NCBI GenBank assembly: GCA_951213105.1
Contig: OX578135.1
Span: forward strand, 164,290,750 to 164,354,749
Origin: Amaurobius ferox
Lineage: Eukaryota; Arthropoda; Arachnida; Araneae; Amaurobiidae
Direction of reading: 5' to 3'
Length of the DNA: 64,000 nt
Positions 31,699 to 44,689 of this stretch are shown piece by piece. Within the stretch, counting starts at the first letter, position 1, and each line of letters starts with the position of its first letter. The position numbers and the translations under genes were made by a program. The notes under the pieces were generated by a model. It did no database searches. It had not been told where the DNA came from and saw nothing but the letters and a program-made list of their open reading frames with translations.

Positions 31699-34600
31699 TT
31701 AAATTTGATAATGATCATATGTTAAACTCTTGATACCATCATTTAAAATATAACGTTTATTATCATATGGGGATAATCCCATTTTAATTTGCTTCACAGT
31801 ATAAATTTTCTTATTTTTACTTGCAATTTTAATTTGCTCAATTTTATTACATCTACGTCTTGTTAGGCAATTATAGTAATCTTGATGATGAATAAGTCTT
31901 TTCACGGCATTCTTATTAACACATTCAGCAGTTTTCTTTTACATGAAGGATGTTTTTAAACTATACAATTTTGATCTTAACCTTACAAACTCCAGGGCAG
32001 GAGTACCATTCAACTCATCTTTCATTTTTCCAATCATTTTTTTATTTTTGTTGGAATGAAGTGGATGATCGCATATGGATAATCCGAAAAGTCGAAAAAA
32101 TCTTGATGACTTTCAAAATCTTTATAAATATCTTCTGTTCCAACTTCATAACACAGGGAATCCGTGTCTGTTAAAAGTAATTCAGCTCGATTTCCATACA
32201 CCTTTTTAATAAAATTATAATGAAACTCATACATGAGTGTTTTACTCAAATCTAGTACTGAAAAACCAGCTAAGATATGTCTATTCACATTTAAATTAGT
32301 CTTATGCATATGAACTGCAACCAGATCTTCATTAAATGCTTTGAAAGAGTGAGAGGCTGGTGATGCAAGATATATTTTCAATCTCTTCTCAGTCGGTACT
32401 AGTTTAACATCCATTACTTTTCTCAAGTTTTCCATCATCTTACCAAAAACTGCGTTGTTCATAAGTTTGAACAGATCTTTTTGAAAAGAATTTTTTGCCA
32501 GCTTTCTTTTCCCAGTGTTAAATTGCACACAAGGCTTCAACCAGGGTACTTGCTTGAAAGTTAATACTCGATGGATTTTCACAAGTTTCATCCCCAGCTT
32601 TATATACTGCTTTAAATTTTTATAATGCAGACCATATTTAACCTTGTGATTCAAATTGGTTGTTTATTTGATCTTATTCCTGCATATTTTTACATCTATT
32701 TCTTTAGATAAATTCCGACTATACTCCGAAATCAGAGACGGGGTGATATGAACCCTTTCAGGCACTAGAGGATAGCCATTATGTTCATCATGCAAATCAT
32801 GAAGATAGTCTATATCCGCCTCGACAATATACCCCACACGTGAGTCATCTTCTACTACAAGTGGATCAAAATTCAGGATTTCTTAAGAATCAAGCCATAT
32901 AAAATCCGATACAGGGAGTGCTTGGCTTATTACCCATCCATATAAATTATTAGCATCCAGGTACATTATATACTTGCCAGGTTTTGCAGAATCATAATGT
33001 TCCAAATACTTATTATTAACCTGGCTTACACGTTTAATAATAACACTAATACCACCTCTAATATTTTCTTCTAAAAATTGGTACTTATCAGGATCTGTAA
33101 TTAGTTCTAATGATACACCGCTAGTCTTTAGGGCAGCATTCCAAGCAAGAGATGGTAATGCTATACAGTGAGCAGCATCTATTCCATAATAATTCAGTGA
33201 CAAATCTCGAAAATTTTCAAAAATATCCGCTAGCAGAAGAATATCAGTTTTTATGTACAAGTCATGATATTCCCCCATATCTTTATCTTTAAGGATGACC
33301 AGACATGTTGGGCATAGGCATAGGCTTCATGAGAGACCTCCTCCTGATTTAAGTCATCGAAGAAGGCCTCTTTAGCGGGTAGACTTGTTTCTTCAAACTT
33401 CTTAGTACTTCTTAGTTTAATCTATATAAGAATAGGGGTAAACACCCTTTCTAGTCAGCAAATTCATATGATCATTTGTAAAATGCTTTTTGATGATACA
33501 AAACTTATCGGATTCCAAACTAAAGCTTAGTTTCTCAATAGAGGCAGATAAAAATTGGAAGAAGTCTATAAACTGTAGACTTCCAACACTGAATGTTATA
33601 TAATTCTGCATATTACGGGAAATACACTCAATTCTCTTTTCTTTAAATTGAACGATTTCCTGCATAATTAAATGGCCATCATACCCTTTTAAATTGTGGA
33701 ACACACAGGTATGCGCCGTCTTATCCTGTAATTCAGATTGCAATTAGGATGAGCTGCACCTCTGAACTTAGAAGTTAAGTGACAGTGGTCTCTTACATGT
33801 TCTCCTTCTAAAGTCTTGTTACAGATATGACAGATAGTAGCACTTTCAAAGTTTTCACGATCTTCAGCAGTGAAAGTTATTTTCATATTTTCATTCAATA
33901 TTCTTTGAATCTACTCTTCTTCATGAATAAGAGCTTTCAAAAAATGAGTAACTATATCCTCACCCCTGTAGATAACAGGACTTTTAAAGGTTTTCACATC
34001 AGTATAAATATTAATGTATGCAAAACCACAAGGAACATGATTAGATATGATATGCTCATGTAAAATGGTGGGGAATTCTCACATGTATCCGTTTTTATTA
34101 TAAAAGATTCAAAGTCCGCATATACACACATTTGCATATAAACACTTTTAAATTTCAAAATTGCATCATCACCACTAGGCAGTTCCACTCGCTGCAGACC
34201 ATACTGTTTGCATAATTCTTTAAACTAGTTTCAGATGAAAATCGCTGTAAACAATGGTTGCAAAAGTAATATTTCTCTTTATGTTTAGTTAAACTACGTA
34301 AAAGTTTGCTCATACTTTTAATACAGCAGTAATGATAGTGCTTATCATTACTAATAAGTAGTAAATTACAGTGTTGAACCCGTCTATCAGATGATATATA
34401 GAGCCCAAACACCTTCTTATCTTCATATCCAAAGACATTCAGGCTCACATTGTTATTTCGCTCAAACAATTTAACTGTATATAAATTGGTAGGAAACTCA
34501 TTTCCATCCATATTTAGCTTGCATTCATGCTCGGTATATTTACCGATACGATCCATATCATCATGAACTGGATAAAGTCATGTTAAGATGGACCATATAA

Positions 34601-35348
34601 AGCATTTTTGATCACTATTTTGTACATTAATAACAGCTTTCTTAGCTGCTAGTTCTTTAGGTAGTGCGATATAGCTAGAAGCAGCTGGAGGTTCATATAC
34701 CCCAACATCAATCATTAGCTCATCAATCCTCTCTAAGACCCAACCACTGCCACAACCTTCATAGGTTCTGAATGATGTTAATACTTTTCCAAAAGCAAAA
34801 TTTCTATTAGCATTCAAATCTTCTTCAGTGATATTCCTCATGCAGGAACTTCTGAAATAGGTTGTACAATATCCCTGCTCTCTTTCTGATCGGAAGCGAG
34901 TAAAACGGCAACACAGATTTATATACCATACAATACTACGCTTCAAGGCAATCTCCTCTAACAACACCTGTGTTATACCAATTCTGTTAGAATCTAAAAC
35001 GGTAAGGATATCTTTTTCGCCATCACCGGCAATTTTATGAACGGTCACAGTACTGTTTAAAGCTTGTTGACAGGGATTTACACTCACTTGTCTCTTCTTA
35101 TTCATGCCAGAAGCATCTGAAGTTTTTCTTTTACCACCTTGCATAGGACAAGCACTAAAAGTTCCACTTTTCATTTCCAACATAGACGTATCACTATGAG
35201 CGCTGTACGCTCATGATGCAACATATAACTCATTCGAGTAAATGTAGCAGAGCATTGTGGACAAGGAACTTTATTTGAAGTCACGAATCTTCATGCGTCG
35301 TACTAAATTCCTCTTCTTTGTGAAGCTCTTCATACAGGTAAAACAAGC
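31699..35348 (-). pseudogene. Protein-primed family-B DNA polymerase, Polinton/adintovirus type, broken
   Basis: Minus-strand fragments in several frames together span a pPolB. In order: a C2H2 finger remnant (CFTCMKSFTKK near 35340 and CPQCSATFTRM near 35250); GSGWVLERID; an LTKHKEKYYFCNHCL finger-like region; Exo I YADFESF (about 34100-34122); an endonuclease-VII-like CHICNKT/RDHCH/CNLNYR segment (about 33700-33835); Exo II FHNLKGYDGH (about 33675-33700); Exo III YIKTDILLLAD; motif A YLDANNLYGW (about 32930-32960); motif B KLMNNAVFG (about 32440-32468); motif C LTDTDSL (about 32150-32172); and a C-terminal LSPYDNKRYIL. At least three stops (near 34578, 32883 and 32670) and several frameshifts break it. 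The catalytic motifs themselves survive. A splice-acceptor-like CTTTCCCAG precedes 35348. Relatives replicate Polintons and adintoviruses using a terminal protein. Confidence 0.85.
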
Positions 35349-35433
35349 CTGGGAAAGATAAAACAAGAAAGTTCAATCATGCATAAAGCATTGATTACGA
35401 AACACTTTCCAACTTCAATTCAATTTTATATAA

Positions 35434-35628
35434 GCATCTCTAAAATGCGATACATTCCTCGGTAATATTTTTTAAATTTTCACAATAGTTCATTAATTTA
35501 TTATATTTAAAAACTTCATCGAAAAAAATGAACCTCATTCAAATGACGGCATTGAAATATAAATTGCGTGGTTTAAACATCTCTAAAATGCGACACACTC
35601 CTCGGTATATTTTTAAAATTATCAAAAT
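35434..35628. repeat. 147-bp tandem units, left part of the array split by element B
   Basis: CTCTAAAATGCGATACATTCCTCGG and a following AATTTATTATATTT, TTCATCGAAAA and TTCAAATGACG stretch recur with a period of about 147 bp. One unit runs 35434-35579. The next starts at 35580, is cut at 35628 by element B and resumes at 50592. Further units lie at about 51555-51860 in the same orientation. The array occupies the interval upstream of the minus-strand pPolB relic. Confidence 0.75.
35623..35628. repeat. TSD of element B, left copy
   Basis: CAAAAT, one base different from CATAAT at 50592-50597. The uninterrupted paralogous unit reads CATAAT at 51743-51748, so the left copy has mutated. Confidence 0.8.
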
Positions 35629-35871
35629 AGTAGATGATATAGGAGAGGTATAGAGCTCCACTTCAGAGGCGGTGGCCCCTATACTTTAACATGGGGACTC
35701 TCCGAGGCCAGAAAAATGAGTGCATCAACAGAAGGCGTGGTAAAGTCCCATGCTTTAACATAGGGGTTCTCAGAAGTCAGTGTAGGGTGGCACAGTTACA
35801 TAAGATAACGTCACAGAGGAGGATGCAGTTTATTACGTATAAAGTATTGCTGTTGTTATTTTTTTGTTTTT

Positions 35872-36390
35872 TTTAGTAACAAAATTTCGCAAATGTAAGT
35901 TTTTTTCTTATAATTTTTTGCAAATGTAAGTTTTTTACTTTTCAAAAGCCACACATGTGCTAATTTCTCTATGGAAATTAACATAGGTTTTCGCACTTGT
36001 GCTATTTTTTAACGTTTTTTCACAAAAACGCGATTTTCATTAACAAAATTTCGCGAATGTAAGTTTTTTCGTATAATTTTTCACAAATGTAAGTTTTTTA
36101 CTTTTCAAAAACCACACATGTGCTAATTTCTCTATGGGAATTAACATAGGTTTTCGCACTTGAGCTATTTGTTAACGTTTTTTCAGAAAAACGCGATTTT
36201 TACTAACAAAATTTCGTAAATGTAAATTTTTTTTCTTATAACTTTTTTAAAATGTAAGTTTTTTACTTTTCAAAAACCACACATGTGCTAATTTGTCTAT
36301 GGAAATTAACATAGGTTTTCGCACGTGTGCTATTTTTTAACGTTTTTTTACAAAAATGCGATTTTTTACATGTAAAAAACTAACAAAAAC
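35872..36390 (+). repeat. Triplicated ~165-bp unit in left arm of element B
   Basis: Three successive units each contain ACAAAATTTCGYRAATGTAA, CACATGTGCTAATTT and TCTATGGRAATTAACATAGG followed by TTTTCGCAC. The motif starts are 35963, 36126 and 36291. The right arm has a single unit at about 50190-50400. Confidence 0.85.
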
Positions 36391-36395
36391 GCGTT

Positions 36396-39300
36396 TGTCC
36401 TAAGGTAACTTCCTTTTTAGGACACGCCCGGTAAGAGCGCGAAGAAGAAAAAGGCCGTGTGTATTTACAAACATTAATTTATTTACACTATATAAAATAT
36501 TTACAACAAAATTGATTCAAAATATTCAAAATGGAAAGTATACCCCTTTAAGATAACAAATAAACAATTACAAACGTATATATAGTCTCATAGACTAAAA
36601 TGTGAAAGATGGTAATTAAAAATTAAATTTAAAAATATAAAATATTTAAATATCCCTAACCCGGAGAGAGAAGTAAAAAGTACAAATCAGGCACAGGCCC
36701 TTAAATGTGGAACTCACCGAACAATCGCCGAATAAACGACATCTCTCTGAACAGCATTTCTCAGAGGACCTTGTTGTGAACACTTCTTTACTCACTCCAA
36801 AAAAAGTTCCTTCTCCTGCTCCCTTTTTTCAATTCTGAAAAACTCTCTCTCTCCAAGATTTTAAAACACGCCCCTGAGGCGCATACAAACATCCCATTGG
36901 ATTCAGGGTCTTAACCCCTTGACCCCAAAGCACCGCCATTGGCTTTAGGCCTTCCAAAAACAAAAAGCCCCTTCTCAAGCCCCTGCGAAACTGATATTCC
37001 TTCGGCCACTAAACCCTATGACCCTTCCGAAAAGGACAGGACGCCCGTTAAATCTTTCGGTACGAATCCGAGATCCAAAGCAACTTCGACATCCTGGTTT
37101 TCTATTTCGAGTGCAGATGGCCGAACGAAAAGGCTGACCCCCAAAATAAATAAGAAGACTCTAGGTCGCATTCCCGAAAATATTGGCTCATGGGTTTACC
37201 ATGCGACAATATACCTCCATTTCCCCATTAAAAATTCCAAAATCCAAAAATTAAAATTTAAAAATTTCAAAAATTAAAAAAATTTTTTGAAATTTTACCA
37301 TCAAAAAAATTTAAGCAAATTACGATATGCTGGGGCGCAATACGCCTTTCCAAAAATACCTCTATTTCCCCACTACAACATCCAAAATCCAAAAATTTAA
37401 AATCAAAATACAAAAAATTTTACAATCAAAATCATAAAGAAAAATCAAAAATGTGCTGGAGCGTAATCTGCTTTCCTTCCAGCCACACAGAAACCAACCT
37501 CTGAAAACAGAAGTTTCCTCCTGTATAATAAAACACATAAAAAAAAACATCATATTGCACATAAAAGAGAAAAAAAAAACAATTGTCAATATAAACACAA
37601 TACCATAAAATCAAAATATAAAACAAATTGGTGAATTCAGGACAACAAATCAGAAAGTATGTTAATTGTGTTGCACTAGGCTGTACAAAGTCACTCAAAC
37701 TAAGTTACTTTTCTCACTGATAATGTTTTTTAGTTCTCCAAAAGTTTTTTTCAAATTGTCCACCAAAAGGCAAAAGCATTGGGATCAGGCATCCCTGAAA
37801 TTTGTTGTGTATTTTGTTGGCCACTTCTTGTTACAAAAATTATCATACCTGCATATGTTCCTTGTTTATGATAAGTGATTATGGAATATTACCACTGTGT
37901 AGAAAGTTTATCACCAAAAGTTGTTGTTGATTGACAGCAATGATGAGGAGTGTCTATTCTGTGCACACCCCATAAACACATAGTAAAGTATTGAACACAA
38001 TGTCCGATGTCTGCCCTTACGAAATCAAATTGACTGGCATCTGGAACCGTTTGCACTGTAAACAAATAAACACAAAGTTTGATGTGTGGCAGCAAAAAAA
38101 ATAACTGGAATCTGGACCCGTAGAAAACTGGAAAGTGGAAAACTGTAGAAAACTGAAAACGTAGGCAAATTTTCCCAGTATATATAACTGGAACATGTAA
38201 ATTGCTTGTAACGTAAGGAATGTCTGTGCCTATAAATGTTTATACACCGTGTATTTGGCCTAAACTGAAAAAGGCTGCTGAAAAATGCTCCATAAACGCA
38301 AGGATTGCTACCCATTGTGTAGTACCTTTGTACATATTTTTATGACCAGTGTGCGTATTGTGACAGTTTTAACATCAGTACTGAAGAGAACCGCAGTCAC
38401 CCCGCACAGTTCAGGACACAGTTCTTTCGTGTGGTATCGTGCACTTTCTGCACCCCGTCCGTAGAGGAAAAAACAAACACCGGTGGAATCTTCTGCACCC
38501 CGTCCGTAGAGGAAAACCAACACAGTAATTGACTCTGTGTTGATCTGTACGACATATTAAAATGCCGTAGGCAGTCATCCAAAATTGTTTATATAGTGTT
38601 GGCATGTGCCAACATCCGGTCACCTGCTGACCCGAAATGAAAATTGTTGAAATGAACATATCATATAGCACCTTCCGTGTGCATCACCTTGGAGTTTTCG
38701 TGCTGTGCAAACTGCTTCAACAGTATTAATAATAATTTTTATACAAAATACAATATATATATATATAGACTGGCCTTAGTGACGGCAAAGTTACCACCAA
38801 GAGACCTAGCCAATATGCACTTTATTCTTCTCTCCCTCCGAGAACAAAACATTTTAAAACAAAATGCAAAATTTCTAAATGCATGAACATGAACGTAAAA
38901 ATGTATAAAATTTTACTCTCTTAGCTATAAAAACTTTACTTCTTTACATATAAAAAAACTCTACTCCTTTACATAGAAAAACTTTACTGCCAAAGGCAAC
39001 TTTGCGTTAAATAACATGTTTCATATACCATGAAATTCAAAAATTCAAAACCATAAAATATCACACAAAATTTTCATAATTAAATTACATGATCTAAACT
39101 AAAAATTTTCTATTCAAAGAAAAAAAATCAAAATCATCCAACACATTAAAATATCTCATTAATTGCAAGTTACAGAAAATTATACATTTTTGCTTAAAAT
39201 GAAAATTTCAAACCCATTCGAAAATTTTACATGTACATATGTATAACCCGTCGCTTAATACGTGACTTTATCTCAATTTTACAGTGTCTTACTGCATAAA

Positions 39301-42300
39301 AAACTCTTTTTTTTTTTTTCTTTCTTCTATTTATTCTCTAGTTTGTATGAAAAAAAACCAAAATAACTCCCAAACGTGTACCTTTCAGAAAATAAAACCA
39401 CAGCTCGCAAAATTTTGCCTGATAAACGAAAATCCTTTTCTTACATTCGAAGGGAAAATTTACTCTAAGTGCTAAAATTTTGTTTCACTAAGCAAAATCA
39501 TCTTATTCACTCATTTCCTCACTTCCTTTATTTTCTTTACAAAAAGGGTTTTATCACACTTTTTATTAATACTTTCACCACTTTATGCATTAAGCCATAT
39601 TTTCCTCAAATAAACACTAGCCTCACATTAAAAATATAAATTTCCCCCTTTTTCTAAAATGAAATACCATTGATCTTCAATTTTATATCTTATCCATTCC
39701 ATCTATCATGAAAAAATACCCCTATCATTCTAACCACACTATATCCTAGCCTATTATTAACTGTAAAAATACATATTTAACCATGACCATTTATGTAGGT
39801 AAAGAGATAACACCCTAACAATAAAACCAAATCACAAGAGAAAACACCATATATTTTTCCTTTCTTTTCTTTCTTTTTTTAGAAACACTACTTAAAAATG
39901 CTAAATTAGTGATATTATTATCCAACTGCATTCTCCCACAACTACATTTTATAACTTTTTATCTTCCAATGCTTTGTTAGCGTTCAACATACCCGGAGGG
40001 AAAAAAAAACTAGCAAATCTCACCTTTCCTTCCTAAACTACCCATAGAAACTAACAAAAAAAAATCTCCATGCGTTCAGAAAAAATGCCGGAAACTGTCA
40101 CTTACAGTACTACGTGTAACGATTTAAGAAAATTATTGTATCCAAAAATTGATTCCCTTTTGAGCCTAACAATCTAACAAACCTATCAATTTTCTATTCC
40201 GAATAATTTATTAAATTATGTGTGTTTTAACAAAAGTAAAATATAAGTGAATGTAGGAAGGTACCCTTTATAGACGATAAAAATATTGAATAAAAAAGTT
40301 AAGAGATACAAAAAAAAAATGAAATACTTTTTGCTTATTTATTTATTTATTTTTTTAAATAAATCCTTTCAACGTTATGTGTCATCAGAAGATGAAAGAG
40401 ACCCTTTGTTGATCACTCAAACAGTCTGATTCAATCCCCAATGTATAGAAATATACACTCTAAATCCCAAACATCACACCATTCTGCCCGCAGAAAAAAA
40501 TATGTGCCTAAGGTCAAATTATATATCCTACCAACAAATGTTAAAAAGGCTTATTCATTTATTTATTTGTTTATTAAACTTTAAAATTTACTCTTTGTTG
40601 TTTGTACTTTGTCTGTTATCTTTGTCACTTTATCAGAATTCCCTTGTAAACGAAAGTTTCCTTAGTAATCAAAATTTTGTTTCCATTTCTGTTACAACTT
40701 GAATTAATATAATATCTATTTATTTTCATTATTTACTATTATTATTATTATTACCTTTTTTCGAAAAACAATATACTTATTACTTTATGTATTTTAATTC
40801 CCAATAACCTAACTAACTCTCTCCAGCTGCAACGCCATTCTATTACTCACTCAGTAACTCTATCCAAACGAAAGGCAGTCTCTCTACTTGTATGTGTCGT
40901 CCATCCCTCTTTGCAATTTATGTTCTCCTCGGCTAACTAACTCCCAGCTCCCGTAAAATATATCTGCTAAAACCACTCCTTTTTTCTTTGTAACCATTCT
41001 GCGGGTCTTGTGTTTTGTCTGTGAAAATGACCCTCCTTTTGGAGTGAGAAAAAAAACCCCATTGCGACGTATCAAATTTCAACCAATGTTGCCCCCCTTT
41101 GAAAACATCTGTGTTGTGTGAACAAGAAACTTTTGGAAATCCTTGTGTTTGCCATAAAATAGAACCGTCAAAGTTAAGAGAAAATTGAAAACAAATTCTG
41201 CTGCCTTTAAAAATTCGATTATCTAACCCATTCACATTCTATATTTCATTTTCAGAACCATTTGTAAAATTTTTGTAAACTTGTACCCATAACATATAAA
41301 AGGTTTAATATAATCTCACATTACTTCTAATTTCAGCAAAAATTTTGTTCTAAAACTAAAAATCACTCAAATGTATATTAATTAAATAATCTTCGCGACC
41401 AAAATTATAAAATGTCAAAAATGAAAATTTGTCCCAAAAATACACTACCAAAAGAATATACATAATCAAAAACATATACAAAATTTAAGAAATATACAAA
41501 GAGATTAATACCAACAAAAATTTTCAAACCATATCGTGGACCCAAAAAGTTTGCCTCACAAAAACACAACTCCTCTCGATATACATAAAATCATTATCCA
41601 AACCCAGTTATTGAATAAATTCCCATGGGAAAAAGAAACCGCTTTTTATCTCTACATAAATTTGGAATAAACATTCTATCTAAATTATTTCAAATAGACT
41701 CAAGAAAAGATTTTTTTTTTTTGTACTTAAAATAGCCTCTATCTAATTTCGCTTCCAAAAAATTTCTTGATGTTACCATTTTCCCCAAAAAATTCTTAAA
41801 TTCCAAAAAAATTCTTAAACTTTCCCCATTTACATGTAAAATGCAATCAATGACATATTATATAAACCAAAAAATATATATATACACATAACTCTCACAA
41901 ATTTTAATTCTTTGTATTTTATCAATATAACATTAAAATAGCACATATTTTCATGGCAAATGAAACAATTTCTACTTTTATCCAATGTTTAAAAATTTCT
42001 TCTAAATTTCTCATATTAAAATTATTTTTTACTAGGGAAAAAAAATTATTGCAGATATTGACATCTATTATTTGCTTTATTTTTACCATCTTTCAAAAAA
42101 AAAAATTTTCCTTGGTTAGTGAACCAAACATAATTCTTATCCAGTTCGTTGGCGTCAATTTATTTTCTTTCGTTACTGAACCCAACCAAATTCATCCTGG
42201 TCTAAGGCACCAAATTATTTGTCCTAAGGTAACTTCCTTTTTAGGACACGCCCGGTAAGAGCGCGAAGAAGAAAAAGGCCGTGTGTATTTACAAACATTA

Positions 42301-43048
42301 ATTTATTTACACTATATAAAATATTTACAACAAAATTGATTCAAAATATTCAAAATGGAAAGTATACCCCTTTAAGATAACAAATAAACAATTACAAACG
42401 TATATATAGTCTCATAGACTAAAATGTGAAAGATGGTAATTAAAAATTAAATTTAAAAATATAAAATATTTAAATATCCCTAACCCGGAGAGAGAAGTAA
42501 AAAGTACAAATCAGGCACAGGCCCTTAAATGTGGAACTCACCGAACAATCGCCGAATAAACGACATCTCTCTGAACAGCATTTCTCAGAGGACCTTGTTG
42601 TGAATACTTCTTTACTCACTCCAAAAAAAGTTCCTTCTCCTGCTCCCTTTTTTCAATTCTGAAAAACTCTCTCTCTCCAAGATTTTAAAACACGCCCCTG
42701 AGGCGCATACAAACATCCCATTGGATTCAGGGTCTTAACCCCTTGACCCCAAAGCACCGCCATTGGCTTTAGGCCTTCCAAAAACAAAAAGCCCCTTCTC
42801 AAGCCCCTGCGAAACTGATATTCCTTCGGCCACTAATTCAAAGTCGCCGAGGACCCTATGACCCTTCCGAAAAGGACAGGACGCCCGTTAAATCTTTCGG
42901 TACGAATCCGAGATCCAAAGCAACTTCGACATCCTGGTTTTCTATTTCGAGTGCAGATGGCCGAACGAAAAGGCTGACCCCCAAAATAAATAAGAAGACT
43001 CTAGGTCGCATTCCCGAAAATATTGGCTCATGGGTTTACCATGCGACA
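36396..43048 (-). mobile_element. Complete non-coding LTR retrotransposon
   Basis: Direct LTRs at 36396-37208 (813 bp) and 42220-43048 (829 bp) begin TGTCCTAAGG and end ATGCGACA. They are nearly identical except for a 16-bp segment near 42837 present only in the second. A 5-bp TSD, GCGTT, lies at 36391-36395 and 43049-43053. On the minus strand a primer-site-like TGGTGCCTTAGACCAGG lies 7 nt inside the 42220 LTR and a purine tract (GGGGAAATGGAGG) abuts the other, so the element reads leftwards. The 5-kb interior has no open frame with gag or pol motifs, making this a large non-autonomous element that depends on enzymes from elsewhere. It splits the left arm of element B; the right arm reads straight through at about 50180. 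Confidence 0.88.
37209..42219 (-). other. Internal region of the non-coding LTR element
   Basis: AT-rich throughout. Its left half (37209 to about 39255) is homologous, in inverted orientation, to 17183-19484. It includes a doubled segment of about 44 bp, CACCCCGTCCGTAGAGGAAA (starts near 38453 and 38495). Long A and T runs are frequent. Short frames such as 41235-40933 (minus) have no recognised domain. I found no retroviral protease, reverse transcriptase or integrase motif on either strand. Confidence 0.65.
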
Positions 43049-43065
43049 GCGTTTTTAAAGTAGCA

Positions 43066-43129
43066 GAATTTCGGGAATCTCAAGAATCTCGAGAATCTCA
43101 GGAAACTTGGGAATCTCGGGAATTTGAGG
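43066..43129. repeat. ~10-bp minisatellite (GAATCTCRRG)n
   Basis: About six units of GGGAATCTC/AGAATCTCGA type. The mirror region in the right arm (about 50145-50165) has only two, so the array expanded in the left arm after the palindrome formed. Confidence 0.75.
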
Positions 43130-44689
43130 GTTATGTGTGTATCTAGCGAATGCATAGTGTCAACACCTCAAGAACCAGCAAATGTGATTTTCGAAGTTTC
43201 AGAAATCAATAAAGGTGTATTTTGAAAGGTTAATACTCATATATGTTTTAGAATTCACGGTGTTTTAGTTATGTAAGCACTTTTAAGAATAACATGAAGA
43301 TATTGTATAAAATTTCTTCTCCTAACTGATAATGTTCCTAATACTCGGCTGAAGCGAATCCATGTAGTTATCCTTTATAGAAGATCGTAAACTTCCAACC
43401 CATAGATGTAGAGACGTGTAAATCATCACAGAAGGAAGGTTTTTATAGGTCCTCAGAGTAATATCTCACATATATAAGAAGAGAGTTCCGAAGGTTTTAC
43501 ACACGTACAGCCATCCCCGGCCGACTAATCGGTTGCTCATGTCCTTGCTGACGAGCCGGTCGGTCTGGGTCTTCAACACGTACAGCCATCAGCCCGCTCA
43601 AACTGCTGCTGCAAACCTTAGGGTCAGCCGAGCGGTCTGGAACTTCAACATGTACAGACATGACTCCATAGTGTAAAAGCAAGCTAAAACACGCATTCAA
43701 GGAACTTTAGAGTTTTACGGTAAGTTTTCAGGAACACAAACACCCATTTCAGTGGTTTAAGTAGCATCCTATAGTGGTGGATTACAGGACTATTGCATTT
43801 ATACCCACAGGCCCACCATCAGTAAAATTATCTAGTACTTGCAAATTTACTAATATTTATTTCATCACACCTTCCACCTTTAATATCCTTTCAGCATATT
43901 CATACATCCCTAATACTTTACATTTACATGAAACTTTTAGTAAAAGCCCCGCTTTAGTTTATTATTCATAGAATACTCATAATCAGCCTTCTTAAAAATC
44001 CTTTCCAATACATAATTCAGACATAGATGTAAAATTATACAATTTTCATACACGACAAAGTAATTCTTGTCAGTGCACGTATAATTCTATCCAGTCAACC
44101 ACGGCAATTAGTTTTCACAACGCATGTCTTAGTTTAAAAAAATTACTATATAATATTAAAAACTAGCGTTCATAAAAACCACATTTCACGTCATCCTTTA
44201 GAACATTCTATATTTTCTTAAAACCGTTACTACTATTATAAACTTTAAATAAAAAAAATACTCTTAAATTATACGTTATGCGCTTCATACTACATTTTTA
44301 CAGCAAGCATTAGATTTACTCCGTCCCCTATAAATTTCTATGATCTCACGTACTATTTCATAGATACTTCTATTAACTGTGTAAAAATTATTAATGTTTT
44401 ATTAAGTTAGGTTCTTTCATTACTACCACTTATACATTCCTTCAATCCCCACAACTTTTAATATGTCTAGATTCAATATATACAATAAATGTGTACTATA
44501 TGTCCAACTATTGCTTGCTATAGTGTTAGTGAAAATTTATACATAAAGGCAAAGAAAGAGGCATTATAGGCAACATCAATATTTATTCAAGAGAACACTT
44601 ATGTGAAAATACAAGGATACAAAATTTCATACCCCATTACATGCCTTAAACTAAATTAAAGTTGTTTCAATAAGATGTTTCCGCAGGTT
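43130..44689. other. Left arm of element B, non-coding part
   Basis: The mirror image of about 48300-50140. It contains short repeats with CACGTACAGCCATC (near 43502 and 43577), GC-rich relative to the rest, then AT-rich sequence without a gene. It lacks the SINE found in the other arm, so that SINE arrived after the arms formed. Confidence 0.6.

Noticed and set aside
31699..35183. Treating each polymerase frame as a separate small gene
   Set aside because: Their motifs occur in the standard pPolB order without overlap; they are pieces of one frameshifted gene.
43066..43129. Heat-shock-element-like GAA repeats
   Set aside because: All GAA units face the same way, whereas heat-shock elements need alternating GAA and TTC; it is a minisatellite.
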